64,000 nucleotides of DNA from Perognathus longimembris pacificus (GCF_023159225.1 NC_063176.1:32591786-32655785); one strand, 5' to 3'. Positions 35,301-49,240 are shown, counted from the stretch's first letter. Made by a program: numbers and translations. Notes: generated from the sequence alone by a model not told the origin.

Positions 35301-36738
35301 TTAGTGGTATGGAAGATATATTTCTTGTATGAGAAATAAACAATGTAAGGATAAAAGTTCAAACAGACAGAAAAATATACAGAACCATGTTAACAAGAGC
35401 AAGATGTACAACATTTTAGTTATCTACGAATCTCAATCCATTTCCAATTGTACTACATTCCTCCATGGGAAGACACAGCTTTTATTTCTGCTATAAGATG
35501 CTTTGCTTATTTTTGTTACTTAGTATCTATTCTTTGGTCATCTTTCCATCACTTAAAAGAAAAATTTGCATTTATTGATGTTCATGTGTATATCAGAAAA
35601 GCAATATCTATTCTATGATGATTTATAATTTATCCTTTTATTGATATCCACCAATAAAAAGTATCATGTTAAAATTGTACTAGTATAAACTCACACTGTG
35701 TCTTTACTGATGACAATAGCATTAACTGAATGTAATTATTATGTTCCCTTTCTGGAATTGTCTTTTCCTTGTGCTCCAATTATTTGTTTTCTCCTGGCAT
35801 TTATATAGACATAATTATTGTCCATGAGTAAGTACAAGAAGAAGCTTGTGGTACAGCCCATAAGAAAGGTGACTGCAAGGAGAAAAGACATTGAAAACTC
35901 TTTACCTTAGAGAAGGTGAATCATTTGTGTTCCTTGTACCCATATCCCTGGTGCATACTTTCTCTTGGTTAATCCATTGGATGTCACCAGCAATGGTGAT
36001 GAATGGAAAGGGATGGCAACTTTCTCCAGGAAGATATTATCCCCCTAAGTTTGAACCCTCTTCAGGTGGCAATTTGGCCCTGAGTTATAGCAAAAGGTCT
36101 AGAGGAAAATTCTACCCTAGAGATTTTTTTTTCCCTCACCTTCTGAATATACAAAAGCCAACCAACACTGAGTGCTTATTATTAAGGAAATGTACTCAAT
36201 CATAAAGAATTTCTATCCTATATATTAAGCCTGATATTAGGTGATTTTCAGATTTATGAATACATTTATCTGATTAATGTTTTACTAATCAGTTGAAAAT
36301 TCAGCATGATTGAATGAGGTTGTTGCAAACTGTTCTAAAAAGAACCTTTGCTATGACTTTAAACAAAAGTTTGAACTGTTCATCAGATAACAATTTAAGA
36401 GCAAATAATTTTCTTCAAATGCCTTTCATAAATCTCAAAAATTTTGCAAACAATAGTTTCTAACATAAAACAATACTGTCTAAAACACCAAGTAGTGTTA
36501 AATTCCTTTCAAGAAAGCAGTTTTCTTCAAATTACTGCTACTCTGAAAAAGTAAAATTTATTTGTGTACTGATGAGGATGAAAGGTCCTTAGGACAAATG
36601 TGAAAAAATAAAACCTAAAAGACCAATGTATACCTGCTAGTAGAATTTAAAATAATATTAATATTTATTATTAATAATATTTGAACATGTTATTTTTTAC
36701 AGAGTACAGAATCAAGTAGATTTAAAGCATGTTTGAAT
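35301..36738. other. Unassigned DNA
   Basis: No assigned feature. A 104-codon plus frame (35891-36205) has no recognisable domain and no context for a gene. Confidence 0.45.
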
Positions 36739-36810
36739 GGGGTACTGGTGGCTCACAACTGTAATCCTAGTTACTCAGGAGGCTGGGAACTGGAATTTCA
36801 AAACATAAAA
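36739..36810 (+). mobile_element. 7SL-like SINE left arm, truncated
   Basis: GGGGTACTGGTGGCTCACAACTGTAATCCTAGTTACTCAGGAGGCTGGGAACTGG is a clear composite-SINE left arm. The match then stops; the right arm is missing. Confidence 0.8.
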
Positions 36811-39290
36811 GTAAATATCTAAGTTTGTTTAACACTAAAGTAATAAATATTTCAAATACAGCTAAAATTAAAACTTCATTATGAAGAAACAATTAAATGA
36901 TCACTTAATGATAATATAATATGAACCTAAAAACATACCGCAGAATCACATGACTTGAAAAGAAGTGCAATTTATTTAAATCCTTTGCAGTATTATAAAA
37001 ATGTGAAAATTATTTCAGAAAGAGTCATAAAGTGTCACTGAGAATTAGCTTCCTTTGAATACATTGTGTTCAAATAATTGAGAGGAAATAACTCATGATT
37101 GTATTCATTTTTAGGAAAGCTCGTAGGAAGAACTTCTAGTAAATCAATGTACTTTGTTTAATAGTATTACCAGTGATTTCCAAGACTCCTTTAGACAGGC
37201 TTGCATTATGGATATTAATATGTTTGTTCTATTCTTTTGTAGAGAAAGTGCTCTTTCACCCAGGAGCCTGGTCATTGTTTGGAAGTACATTAGTAGTAGT
37301 TGATATTTATTAACTTAGTTCATACCAGATACTCTGACACTTACCCTGTCTTATTTTAATTGTCATTCTGATCATTCAAAATTTGTTACTATATTTATTT
37401 TAGAATAGAGAGAAACAAATTAACAAAGACTAAAATGGCCTGATAATGTCACATAGCCACAATGCCACAAAACAAACATATATTTAAAATATTCTAAGCC
37501 AGGCCTACTCCAGAATGGAATCTTTAACTTCATATCTGACTATCTCATGATCTAATTCAGAACTATATCAGAAACAAAAATTAAGTATTCATCTCAGCTG
37601 CTTCAAATTATGAGAAAGGGGCAGTTTTAGTAAAAGCTAATATTTTCTAAGAAAAATCTTACCATGTACATGTGTGTATAGTTATATCTATCAGCCACTA
37701 CTTCTAAGTGCTTTTCAATCTCACCTTCAGGAAAACCCTGGTAGATTCACCTATTACCTTTTTTTGTAACCTATGAGGACTATTATAATACAGTTAGCAA
37801 GTAACTTTCCCCAGGTACAACTGCAGATCTGGATTTCAAATTTACAATTTATAATCACATTGAATACAACATATGAAGAACTCCTTCTCCAGTTCAGAAA
37901 TTAGAAAAAATTAAGTATATCAGCAGATAAATAGAATAGACTAGAAATCAATTTTAAGGACAAATTTTGGATTGGCAAGAAACGTGGAGGATAACTTTTA
38001 AGTAAACAAAAGGCAGGCACTGGTTTATAGGAACAAAGGCAGGGAAGAAAAGACAAGGCCAGCACTCAAACAGACCAGAAAAAACTTGTAAAATAGTGAC
38101 ATATTCATTTGTATTCAATGGCGAGGTTGAGTAGGAGACAAGGGAAAATAAGTAAGTGGCTTTAAATCAGAAGAGACCGCATGTTAAGTGTTGGAACTTT
38201 ATATTACTATATAATGATTTAAAAGAATTATTTATCTTGGTACTGGACTAAGATTTATGTTTTAGACATTTACTCCTTAAAAGTAGTGATGATATACTTT
38301 TGTCTCAAATTTGTCTATTGTTTCAGCAAGAGTAGTTTAGAATAACTGTTAAAGATGTCTATTTCCAAATTAATAAAATAACAATTCATCATAGATATTG
38401 ATATTGGCGAAATAAAGTGTTGGCATTACTACATGATGTTGAATGTCTAAGTTCCTAAACTTTAATGGTTCATCTGAAGGACAATTTCACAAGACTTAAT
38501 TTTTAAAGCAATGATGAGTCTTTAGCACCTTAGAGAAGTGTGATAATGTACATGTAAGCATGGACATATAAGCATGTACATGGTTAATGATTCACTGGAG
38601 TGTGAAAAAGTCAACAAAAACAATGAACTTCTAATAAATAAGCTGCTACATGAGCCATGGCTGTGTGTACATTGATTCTGAGTATTGACATAGAAAATCA
38701 AATAGAGCAATAACAATGATATTTTTTATCCATGTTCCTTTAGTAGGAATGAATTCTAAAAGACTGTAGCAAGACATACACTTCACTGAAGCCTAGATAA
38801 AAACAGGTTTTGAGCTAATTAAGACACTTTCCTACATGAATAAACACTCTAGAAAACATAATCCACAGTTTTGTGTGAATATACAAAACTAATTAATCGA
38901 CTTAAGATATTGTAAAATCAGAATTAAGATTTGGAAATTCATTTTTACAGATACTCTAGAAGAAATTCTGACTCTAAAAGAATTCCAAATCCTGAACTTG
39001 CATACCTAAGCAAATTATCTACTTGAGAAAAATTGATGGCAGAAAATATATGATAGTGAATAAAATGTGTAAGATCATCTTACATCCTTCCCCTGTGGCC
39101 CAACAGAATGAGCATGAACAAAGAGTTGGTCTCGCTTCCCTCTGCCCTCCCTGACACCTATGCTTACCTGTATACTCTCAGTACAGCATCATTGGATCGT
39201 GTTATGGCCATTCTGTTTGCCTTACAGGTCCAGGAACTTGAAAGTTTATCACAGAACTAGGATAGTGAGCAGGGCAGGACTGGGTGTAGC
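36811..39290. other. Unassigned AT-rich DNA
   Basis: About 2.5 kb with no recognised gene or repeat. Confidence 0.5.
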
Positions 39291-39500
39291 CTGGGCTGGG
39301 GATATGGCCAAGTGGCAAGAGTGCTTGCCTCATATACATGAGGCCCTGGGTTCAATTCCCCAGCACCACATTATATAGAAAACGGCCAGAAGTGGTGCTG
39401 TGGCTCAAGTGGCAGAGTGCTAACCTTGAGCAAAAAGAAGCCAGGGACAGTGCTCAGGCCCTGAGTCCAAGCCCCAGGACTGGCCAAAAAAAAGAAAAAA
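39291..39500 (+). mobile_element. Dimeric tRNA-derived SINE
   Basis: Full-length: GGGCTGGGGATATGGCCAAGTGGCAAGAG (A box), GGGTTCAATTCCCCAGCACC (B box), the AAAACGGCCAGAAGTGG linker, the right arm with GGCTCAAGTGGCAGAGTGC, and an A-rich tail ending AAAAAAGAAAAAA. Well preserved, but with the common CpG-depleted variant positions, unlike the 3400 and 19053 pair. Confidence 0.95.
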
Positions 39501-41819
39501 GCATGTTGAGTTGAAAATGCTTTTTAAATTCCTCATAAGCAATCCATAGATAAGGAATACTCCAATGATTAACACTCAAATGTAATTGATATAATGTAGA
39601 CTCATATGTTCCTCCATTTTCTGTAATTCCTAAGTTCATTTAACAGTTATTTGGTGTGTGTGTGTGTGTGTTTTTAAATTCGAACACCATGCAATGGTTA
39701 TCTGATCTCATTCACTGATAGACCATTCACTGAGGCATTTTAGGAAATGAATTTCATTTTCAGAGGTATAATGGGATTAAGTAATAAAACAGATTAAATT
39801 GGGAAGGCAAGAACTATGAAAGTATGTAGAAAACCCGTAGAATTTTTTTATGTTATTTAAGAAAAGTTTAAGGATATACACTATATACAAATTTTCAGGA
39901 ACTCATTCATTGAGTTGCAAAAGTTCATTCTTTGAGTGATTAGAAATTAGACAGAGTATTGTTACTCTTTAGCCATGACTAACTTTGTTTTTGTCCATTT
40001 TATTCATTTCCAGCTATGTCAATTAGCCTTCAGATATGCAACTTAAAACCAGCCCTGTGTCATGCACAAAATGCTTGGAGAATCTACAAATTTAGGTGTG
40101 CTTTAGAAGAAAAAGGACAGTACTTTCTTGGTTTGTTTGAATTCTTTATACTTTTGTTTGTTAGTTTGTATATATGTTAATGTATTTCAACCATGTCACA
40201 ATAAAAGTAACTATAATTTCTAAATGTATACATAATAATATGACTAAAATCTCTGACAGTTCCTTCAAAACTTTATGATGTTCAGTTTTACTTATATGAC
40301 TCACATGGAGTAAATAACCTATTGGCTTAAAATAAAACTTTAATATTACAAATTCACATTGCTGTCCATTTTAAGAAAGCTGCAATAATAAAATAAGTTT
40401 TCATTTTCCATTATGAGTGATTAAAAGCTAATAATACAAATTGTGATGTACGAATGTGAAATTGCATTACAATTTTGAATCCCAATTAAGCTTTTCATTT
40501 TAAAAAGGGAAACTAATTTGTCCACCTCCTTGAAAACCTCTACAGTATTAATTATGTAGTCTGAAAAAGACACTGTAAAGACACTGAAAATGCTCATGGG
40601 AGTTGAAAGGGAACATTATATATTAATCCCGTGAAATGCAAAAAATAAAAATGCTTCAATTAAACAAAAAAATTTAAAAGCTAGTTTTAACTTATCACTA
40701 AATCTAACTTCATTAAATATAATCTTAGTACCAAATATCTCATTTTAATGTACAGAAAAGTCAACTGAAATCTCTCAAATACTAATGTAAATAAATCATA
40801 AGTAAATTATATTAAGGTTGGCTTTTCCTAAGAAGTCTATATTGTAATGTAATAAAAGTCTACTTTCTAACACTAGTGATCCAGGAGAAACACATCCAAA
40901 ATTACCCATATTTGTATGAGGGTGCCTGCCCTTATTATGGATGACCATGTAGGAAAAGAGTTTTGCTGAAAAACTAGGATAAGAAAACAGAAATATTATT
41001 CAAGGCCAACATGGATACCTCATTATCTCAAATTGACTGAGTTGGGCTTAGCTGAGTTGGGCTGGGCTTAGTTGTCTCAGCTGATGTTGACCATAGTGAA
41101 ACTGAGGTAGGGAGAGATAGGGGAGAATGATGACAAGAATAACTTTCAGAAAAGTACATGGAACCTCCATACTTACATGTTGAACGGAAACCTCTTCAGA
41201 CACCTTCTGAAGGATAATAATAAAAAATAAAATCAGCAGAGACTATTCTTTATATAAAACTTAACTTCATTTGGAAATATGGAGATATATAACATCATTT
41301 ATGGCTGGCTATAAAACTGACAGAAAAGACTTGGTGTAGAAAGAGTCTGGATCATATATGAACAGTAGTCACCTGCAAGAATAATGCTCCATATGAAGCA
41401 AACAACCCATATTGTCTCTATGTTGTCTTCTTATGTTCTTCACTAAATCAGTAAGAAACATGAACATCAGCATTGCTGCAAAATTTATCCTCAGTAGGCT
41501 GTGAACTCTCCTGTAAAAGCACAGAAGAAAATTAATACACTGCTTTTAAGAAGTACAGCAAATGGAATGAAATTTAAACTTTAGAAAGATCTATAAAGAT
41601 CTCTGGAAACATAACAAAAGGTCTTTATTCAGATATCCTCATCAATTCTAAAGGTAAGTAAGAAATCCTGCCAAGAAAAAGCAACTTATTGCGGTGCATT
41701 TTTACAAGCAATTCTGCTTTGCTGTGATGCCATTTTAAGACTTCTAGGTTATTAAATTTGATATTGTTGTACTAAAAAATCACAAACTATTATCAAAATG
41801 TGTTTAGAGGAGCCAAATA
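39501..41819. other. Unassigned AT-rich DNA
   Basis: No recognised gene. A (GT)10 tract lies at 39652-39671. A GAGTTGGGCTTAGCT-type short repeat lies at 41039-41075. Confidence 0.5.
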
Positions 41820-41833
41820 TGTTTAAAAGTTAT

Positions 41834-41940
41834 TTTTTTTCCAAATTTTTATTATCAAACTGATGTACAGAGAGGTTACAGTTTCATACTTTAGGCATTG
41901 GATACATTTCTTGTACTGTTTGTTACCTTGTCCCTCATAC
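41834..41940 (-). mobile_element. Very short L1 3' tail insertion
   Basis: Only the last 107 bases of the L1 3' UTR in minus orientation (TTTTTATTATCAAACTGATGTACAGAG through TTGTACTGTTTGTTACC). It is flanked by TGTTTAAAAGTTAT (41820-41833) and TGTTTAAGTTTTAT (41941-41954), a plausible 14-base target duplication with two mismatches. Confidence 0.92.
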
Positions 41941-41973
41941 TGTTTAAGTTTTATTGCAAAATTCCATAACCAA

Positions 41974-42219
41974 TCTGGCTGTCAGTGGCTCACATCTTTA
42001 ATCCAAACTACTCAGGAGGCTGAAATCTGAAGATTGCCACTCAAAGCCATCCCTGGCAGAAAATGCCACAAGTCTCTTATCTCCAATTAACCACCAGAAA
42101 ACCGGGAGTGGCCCTGTGGCTCAAGTGGTAGAGCACTAGCCTTGAGCTGAATAGCTCAGGGACAGTACCCAGGCCAGGAGTTCAAGGCCCCCAGGACCGA
42201 CAAAAAATAATAATAATAA
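41974..42219 (+). mobile_element. Composite 7SL/tRNA SINE with target duplication
   Basis: Complete example of the composite family: left arm CTGGCTGTCAGTGGCTCAC...AACTACTCAGGAGGCTGAAATCTGA, linker CTCTTATCTCCAATTAACC, right arm CTGTGGCTCAAGTGGTAGAGCACTAG (A-box relic) and AGGAGTTCAAGGCC (B-box relic), then an AATAATAAT tail. Flanks CCATAACCA (41965-41973) and CCATAACCA (42222-42230) form the target duplication. Confidence 0.93.
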
Positions 42220-42230
42220 TCCCATAACCA

Positions 42231-44835
42231 TTGTTACTACCAGCAACAGACCATTGCATTTCCTGAAGTAGCCAAGAATCACTCACAAACTGAAAACAAA
42301 GAAATGAATAAGTAAATCAGTAAACAAGCTGACAGAACAATTTTTAAGTCTGCCTAATTTTAACTCATAATGTTTTTCCCCACAGGTAAAATTCAAACAC
42401 TTTGGTCTATATACATTAAGAAACAGTCTGGACTAGTTTGTAATGGCAAGATATAAATGTTACCATTGTCTATCTCTTCAATTGTTATAATGTGAATTCT
42501 TTCATTTGTATAAAACCTGGCCTACATGATCAGAATTTCAGAAATAAAAGGAATAAGAAAGACCATTATATATGTGTATGTATATATATATATATACATA
42601 TACATATAAAATGCAAAGCTAAATGACAAAAAAGACTACTTCAAGTTAGTACCTTACTTATAACTGTCTGAAATAGAAGAGTACTGAAGATTTTACTTAA
42701 TATGTCAAAAATATTAGTAGACTATGGATGTCTTATTTCTGTTGAAAGGACTTATTCTTGTAAATCATTTTATTTACTTATCGCTGCCTTTCTTGTCATT
42801 GCCCCAGCTTTCAAAAATGGTGTAGGCCAAATGTCCATGATTCTTAGCCTTCTTTAAAAAATTCTAACAAGGGAGATCCCTTAACTATAAATGGAGATGT
42901 CTACAGTTATGGAGTATCTCAATTAGATTTTTCAAATACACTTTTGTATATAGTATAATATATAGACTTCCCTGGTGAGTTCTTTCTATATAGGGAGGCA
43001 CCAAGCAGCAATTAATCACACATTTCAAGACATCAGAAATGTTGATTATAGGGTTGAGAGAGTCAGATTCTCATTGCCATCTGTGGGTAGTAACAACCTC
43101 AGAATCAATGAAAGAAGTTATTAACATAATGACTAAACCAATGTAAAAGTTCCCCCAAAATTGTCAAGTTGCAATAAAGCAAAAAAAAAGTATTCAGGAA
43201 GTTGGTGTTGGGTTGGTAGCAATATTAGTGACCAATTACAACAGCCAAACACAGTTGTAATTTAGATCCTAAAAAAAAAATCTCCTCAAAGGACACCGAC
43301 ATATATTCTAACTCTGCCATGGTGATTCCATATTTTTCATAATCACTCATAACCTCACTGGCAATTATGATGGATAATTGTCAATATTCTTATTTAAATT
43401 TTCTGAGCTGCAGTATTCTTCTTCATAAAGTTCTCTCAAACATTCATTTTACCAATGCATTTAATGTAAGATATTTTAACACACAGATTTACTTTGCACT
43501 CTTGTGGTCACCTTTGGGCACCCTCATATCATCACAAGAAGAGTGAAAAGAGCTTAAGAATAAATTTTGAGAGAGAGGGAGAGGTACTGCATTCATAACA
43601 TGATTTTTCTCACTATAATAGTATAATACATTGTTAATTCCTTACCATATCTAATCCCTTACCACTTCTATAAGGATGTTTAGTCTTTGGCATGATAGGT
43701 GTTCTGGGCCCTTGCAGGGGGTCTTAGAACATATCCCATGCAGATATGGAAGTGCCACGTGCCACTCCACACTTCCCCAAAGGGTGAAGTTTCATCACCA
43801 GCATCATTGTTGACATCACCATTGCTGCCTTTAATATAAGAATGTTTTATACGGTTTATTGATGTTTTATAGCATATGATCATCAAGCCTAAGTACTTCC
43901 ATTATTCCTTTTAATATATTTGTAAGTAATATGACTTAGAGATGAGGAATAGAACTGTTATCCCCAAATCCTGCAGATAATACAGATGAAAGAAACAATT
44001 ACATGGGTGAATAAAAAATGGGTAATTATTCTTCATCTGATTCAATTCTTTCACATTTACTTTGCCTGAAAAAAGTGATTTAAATGCTTCTTAAACATGG
44101 CTTTTCAAATCTACATTCTAGATTAAGTGTGATTACATCATATTTCAAAACCAACAGGAAAATGCCTACACTTCAAGTAACCCACAGGCATCACCAATTC
44201 CCTTATACATACTGAAGTGCTGAATTTCTGCACCTGCAACTAAGTTATGCTCAGCGGGATAGCTTTCTGCTTAATTTAGTGTGGAAAGTGGCAGCCAGAA
44301 TTATAGACAAAAATAGTGAATTTCATACAAACATGAATATGAATTATCCATAAAAAAGAGGAGACTAAGAAATAGAGGTTTCATTTTACTTTTTAAATTT
44401 TAAATTTAATTCCATGTGGCAAGGACTGAAAAAGTGTAAGTTAAGGGCTTTTAAAAAATATCAGAGAATGCTTTTTAGTAAATAAAATTCATTTCAGGGA
44501 ATAATTTTGATCTGTTAAGTACAGTGTACATAGCTTAGAAATGTATATTTTAAGCAGGATTGCATTACAATCCAGGCCCTGCAATAGCAGGCACTCTGTA
44601 ATTAGAGTTTAATAGGCAAGTCTATGACTGTAAAGGAGGTCGTCTGTGTGCAGACAAGGAGGCAATCTTGTCTAACTCAGAAAATGTGTTTCCCTTTATA
44701 CTTATTTTTAATCTGGTTTTACTGACTCACAAAATTGGCCTCTTTCCATATCAGCTAGAGTACCTTCCCAAATACAGATTTTCACCACAGGCTAGTCATG
44801 TCATCTTAGGACTGTGATTGCCATTAACTAGAAAG

Positions 44836-44839
<4 letters not shown>
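42231..44839. other. Unassigned AT-rich DNA
   Basis: No gene recognised. A TA/TG tract lies at about 42560-42610. A 68-codon minus frame at 43680-43886 spans a short GC-richer block (43690-43800) that I cannot assign. Confidence 0.5.

Positions 44840-44873
<34 letters not shown>
44840..44873 (+). repeat. (AC)n microsatellite followed by TA-rich tract
   Basis: About 17 AC units, then TGTGTATATATGG and a TA run to about 44905. Confidence 0.97.
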
Positions 44874-44875
<2 letters not shown>

Positions 44876-46929
44876 GTGTATATATGGTATATATATATAT
44901 ATATGTATCTATAATGGACATACTCATGCATATACATGTATAAAAATATATTATACGTATTCATTAATAAAGCAAGAAAGGTGGATAGAGAATATGGGAA
45001 GAGCGGTTATTTAAAATTGGGAAGTATTAAGGGAAAGTTTTCTCCACAATTGACTTGATCAGTCTACTAAACCATCAAGGAAAAAGGCATTCACAGATCT
45101 TAACCAACATTGTGCCAACACAAAATTGTCATTGCTCCAGAAAAATCTCTGAAGTATCCAGAAAGAGGGTCATATTTGGCACATACACTGTCAGTTTCTA
45201 CAAATGTTTGATAACCTATCACACACTCATAAGGCTACAAGTTATTGGAAGGGAATCTGGGACCTGCCATGAATCAGGCTAGATAATGACCACTGAAAAG
45301 TGAGTTATGAGGGCAGTGATCTGTACTGTCTGCCAAAAACACATGGACCAAAATTAGGAGTCACCTTTAGCATAAATATGGTAGAAATCCATTGCATAAT
45401 GTGAAACCAAAAAAGGGTATGATTTATACTTTTAACACATCCTTATGTTGGCACTCATGAAAAGTATGAAGAATTTTCATTAGGATAATTGCATGGATGC
45501 ATGCTACTTCCTTTAATTTACGCTTTTAAAAAAGAATAGTATATTAATTGCAGTGAGAAGAAATTATCACTGTCTCAATGAATTAGAACCAAAGGGAACA
45601 TGCCTTTTCTTCAATGAAGAGATTGTGAGAAGTCCGTGTATACCAGCTTGCTGGCTGAGAAGGTAACAAAAAGTGTGTTGCTTTGCTTCAGTTCTACCGA
45701 TTGGTTTCATCTAAGATGGAATTTCAACTAAGGTTCCAAAAGTTGGAGAGTACTTTTTTTGGCGCGTGGGGGGGGGGGGGGGCGCTTGATTTTTTAAATT
45801 TTGTTTTGTTTTGTTTTATTGTGTTTGCTGGTTCTAAGATTTGAACTCAAGTTTGCCTGGCTAGTATTTTCTTCCTTTGATCTTTTATCTGTTAAATCAC
45901 TATTATTGCATTTAAAGCTCTTCACTATTGAAACAGTTTCCTCAATCACATATTGAGCCCTGTCAAGGTAAAGACTGCATCATTATAACCTTGGGTTATA
46001 CTACATTGCCTGATAAATTGGAGCACACAATCAATTATTTTTTATTGAATAAAATGAAGAAAGTTGCCTATAGACACAACACAATTACAATGTCAGCCAG
46101 TATTGGAATCCTGATGTAGCTTATTACAAAAATCTAGCCTCTTTATACTATTTTATGTTCCAGCAATTTGTACACATCAAAGGGACAAGGAAATCTTAAA
46201 TTCAGTCTGGCTAGTTAATGCCTCTGGGTCTCCTGTTCAGAAATTAAAATTTGAGAACAGAATTTGGAGACTCAAAAGAATGATTTGTATTAGATGAATA
46301 TTTTTGTTAGTTTAAACTCTCTGTACAAAACTTCAGAATAAATACAGAAATGTTATAAAAGTCTTTAAAAGACACCCTTGATCTTTGCTATTAAAGAGCT
46401 TATCATATCACAACTTGAAAAGATGAGGATGCAAAAAGAAAATGCATAATAACACTAATTGATTGACTCAATTATTATTTCTGTAAATACTGCTTTCTAA
46501 CTATAAAAGAAAAAATTCCAGAAGCTGCTGGAAGTATGGTTGAGAAATAAAGTGATTTTTCCTTATTCTTGAGTTTATTCTTAAGTTTAATCTTGTTTGC
46601 TTCTCTTAAACTGAATTTGAATTTTGAACCCTTCATAAAATCCAGAAGAATGAAATAGAAGAACATGACAGGAAAAAAACTAACTCCAGGTCACTGGGGT
46701 TAAAGGTACACAATTTAGTATAAGTGTATACAACTCACAATTAAAATGGGCATCTAGGAAGTGGACATGCTAGAAAGTGAAAAAAATAAAAGTAGAAGTT
46801 AAAGTCTTCAGTATTGAAATTTAAGTAGAAAAGAAGAATCTTATAATGTGTGGTTTTTATACAGTTCTTAAAAATAGAAAAATTATAGAGTATCACATAT
46901 CAAAAAATCATAAAAAAGTTTGTTACACC
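44874..46929. other. Mostly unassigned DNA with G-run and SINE relic
   Basis: No gene recognised. A run of about 15 G sits at 45768-45782 flanked by GGCGCGT and GCGC. Just right of it (45800-45900) TGTTTGCTGGTTC...TTGAACTCAAG...TGCCTGGCTAG looks like a decayed antisense tRNA-like SINE. Confidence 0.45.
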
Positions 46930-46994
46930 ATCCCTATTCATGCAAAGAAACCAAGAAAACATGCCTAAGTGTTCATTTACAGATTAGTAGGTAA

Positions 46995-47033
<39 letters not shown>

Positions 47034-47230
47034 CAGTATCTTATTCAGCCATAAAGAAAATCACAATAATGTCATTTGAAAGAAATGAGATGGAGTTGGT
47101 GGTCACCATATAAAATGGAATAAACTAGATTCATCAAAACAAGTCATAATAATGACACTAATCACAAAATAATGAAAATCATAATAAATATAGACTGGAC
47201 ATAGAATAAAAGAGAGTATGAGCATGTGTT
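46930..47230 (+). mobile_element. Old L1 ORF2 end / 3' UTR fragment
   Basis: AAGAAACCAAG...CCTAAGTGTTCATTTACAGATTAGTAGGTAAA, then (AC)n, then CAGTATCTTATTCAGCCATAAAGAAAATCACAATAATGTCATTTG...GAGATGGAGTTGGTGGTCACCAT follows the order of an old mammalian L1 (cctaagtgtccatcaacagatgaatgg...attcagccataaaa...gccatttg...atggagctggagg). Diverged and interrupted by the microsatellite. Confidence 0.72.
46998..47032 (+). repeat. (AC)n microsatellite
   Basis: About 17 AC units inside the old L1 fragment, at the place where intact copies read TATATACACAATGG, from which it probably expanded. Confidence 0.96.
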
Positions 47231-47272
47231 CTATTCTTAGGACTAAGTTAAGATTTAAGAACTATATAGAAA

Positions 47273-47461
47273 GGGCGGGCTGTGAATGTGGCTTATGGAT
47301 AGAATGCTTGCCTAGCATGAATGAAGCCCTGGCTTCAATTCCTCAGTACCACATAAACAGAAAAAGCCAGAAGTGAGCTATGGCTCAAGTGGTAGAGTAC
47401 TTGTCTTGAGCAAAATCTGAGAGACAGTGCCCCATCCCTGACTGCAAACCCCAGGACTGGC
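47273..47461 (+). mobile_element. Dimeric tRNA-derived SINE, older variant
   Basis: GGGCTGTGAATGTGGCTTATGGATAGAATGCTTGCCTAGCATG left arm, CTTCAATTCCTCAGTACC B-box relic, AAAAAGCCAGAAGTGAGC linker and a right arm ending CCCCAGGACTGGC. Its A-rich tail has turned into the purine microsatellite that follows. Confidence 0.92.
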
Positions 47462-47800
<339 letters not shown>

Positions 47801-48464
47801 GTAAATTCACGCGGAGGGTCTTGACACACTCACGGCTCTGAATCATTTTAAGATAAGATATTCATTTTAAGTGAGTCAAAAAATTACTTCCCCACGTAAT
47901 TATCTTCTAAAATGTGGGGCAGATGCCAGGGTTTGATGAACAGTGGTCTTGGAATTGTGGGAAAGAGATACAAAGAGAAAACGTGAGAGGACAAACAAAT
48001 ATGAGAGCTTGAAAATATATTTCCATTCAGTTAAAAAAAAATCAAATGAGAGCTGTAACATGGATTACAAAGTTGAGATATTCAGACCAAAATGAATGTG
48101 ATGTTTATGTATTTTCTTAATATAGATTTTTGAGGTTATTCCTGTGTTCTTGTTATTTTTCTCAAACTATCAAAGCAATGAAAACTCTTTGGAGCAGATG
48201 AAATTTTCAGTTTAAAATTGTACAAACATTTATTTTGGCAAGGAATATAGTCATCCCTCTAGTCTAATGTTTTGAGAACACTTACTTTTGGCCTTTTCTG
48301 AATAATACACAGGAAGTAAAATTACAGCTACTTCCAGATAAATTGAAGTGTCAGGAAATCTTACTCTCCTTTAGAATTACTTGCTAATGTTTCCAATTGA
48401 AGTGTTATTTGTTTTGCTACTGACATGCCACAGCGTGGCATCTTTTAGCCTGAGGAGGTTAAGT
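47801..48464. other. Unassigned DNA
   Basis: Nothing recognised. Confidence 0.5.
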
Positions 48465-48476
48465 AAGACAATTATT

Positions 48477-48685
48477 ATTATTATTATTTTTTGCCAGTCC
48501 TGGGCCTTGGACTCAGGGCCTGAGCAATGTCCCTGGCTTCCTTTTGTTCAAGGCTAGCACTCTGCCACTTGAGCCACAGCGCCACTTCTGGCCATTTTCC
48601 ATATATGTGGTACTGGGGAATTGAACCTGGGGCTTCATGTATATGAGGCAAGCTCTCTTGCCATTAGGCCATATTCCCAGCCCCC
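48477..48685 (-). mobile_element. Dimeric tRNA-derived SINE, antisense, with 12-bp target duplication
   Basis: Antisense copy: CCAGTCCTGGGCCTTGGACTC..., GCCACTTGAGCCACAGCGCCACTTCTGGCC, GTACTGGGGAATTGAACC (B box complement) and GCCATTAGGCCATATTCCCAGCCCC (left arm start). AAGACAATTATT occurs exactly at 48465-48476 and 48686-48697. Confidence 0.97.
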
Positions 48686-48697
48686 AAGACAATTATT

Positions 48698-49240
48698 CTT
48701 TACAGATTCATTTTTGGATTGAGACACACATCGGTGGATTTTAAATTCTGCAAGGCAAGGTCTCCTTTCAAGTCTGAAGCAAGAGAAGATCATTATTTCA
48801 TAAAGAACAAAACAGATCACTTGAACTCTGATTTAAAATTTAGACTTCTAAGTACAGATAAGCAGTACAAAAAAAGTAGTACTTCAAAATCTGTGTTGTC
48901 CAAAAAAGAAAAATGCATTATTATGCATAAAGGAAGGGAGTAAGTTCTGTTCCTCCTGCAGAGCATGCCTTACAGTTCCCCACTCAGAGCTGCTAATTTG
49001 TGGGATCTTGTTACAGAGGGACGAAGGTGATGTGACATATTGCCACCACAGGACATTTATAAACGGGCTATTCACCTGAGCACAAATAAAAAGAATCAGA
49101 ATGAAGATTTTTATTGAAATATCTCAGATGTAACTCCATCTAAGTTTGGATTCACTGGTGATTCATAAGGAAGTCACAAGATAAATCATCAGAAGACATT
49201 TGGTATCAGTTTACAGGAATGGTATTTAGGGAGAAAATTG
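48698..49240. other. Unassigned DNA
   Basis: Nothing recognised; a 74-codon frame (48719-48943) has no domain. Confidence 0.45.

Noticed and set aside
35891..36205. 104-codon plus-strand frame
   Set aside because: No domain and no supporting gene structure.
43680..43886. 68-codon minus-strand frame in a GC-richer block
   Set aside because: No recognisable product; the block may be an old repeat but I cannot name it.
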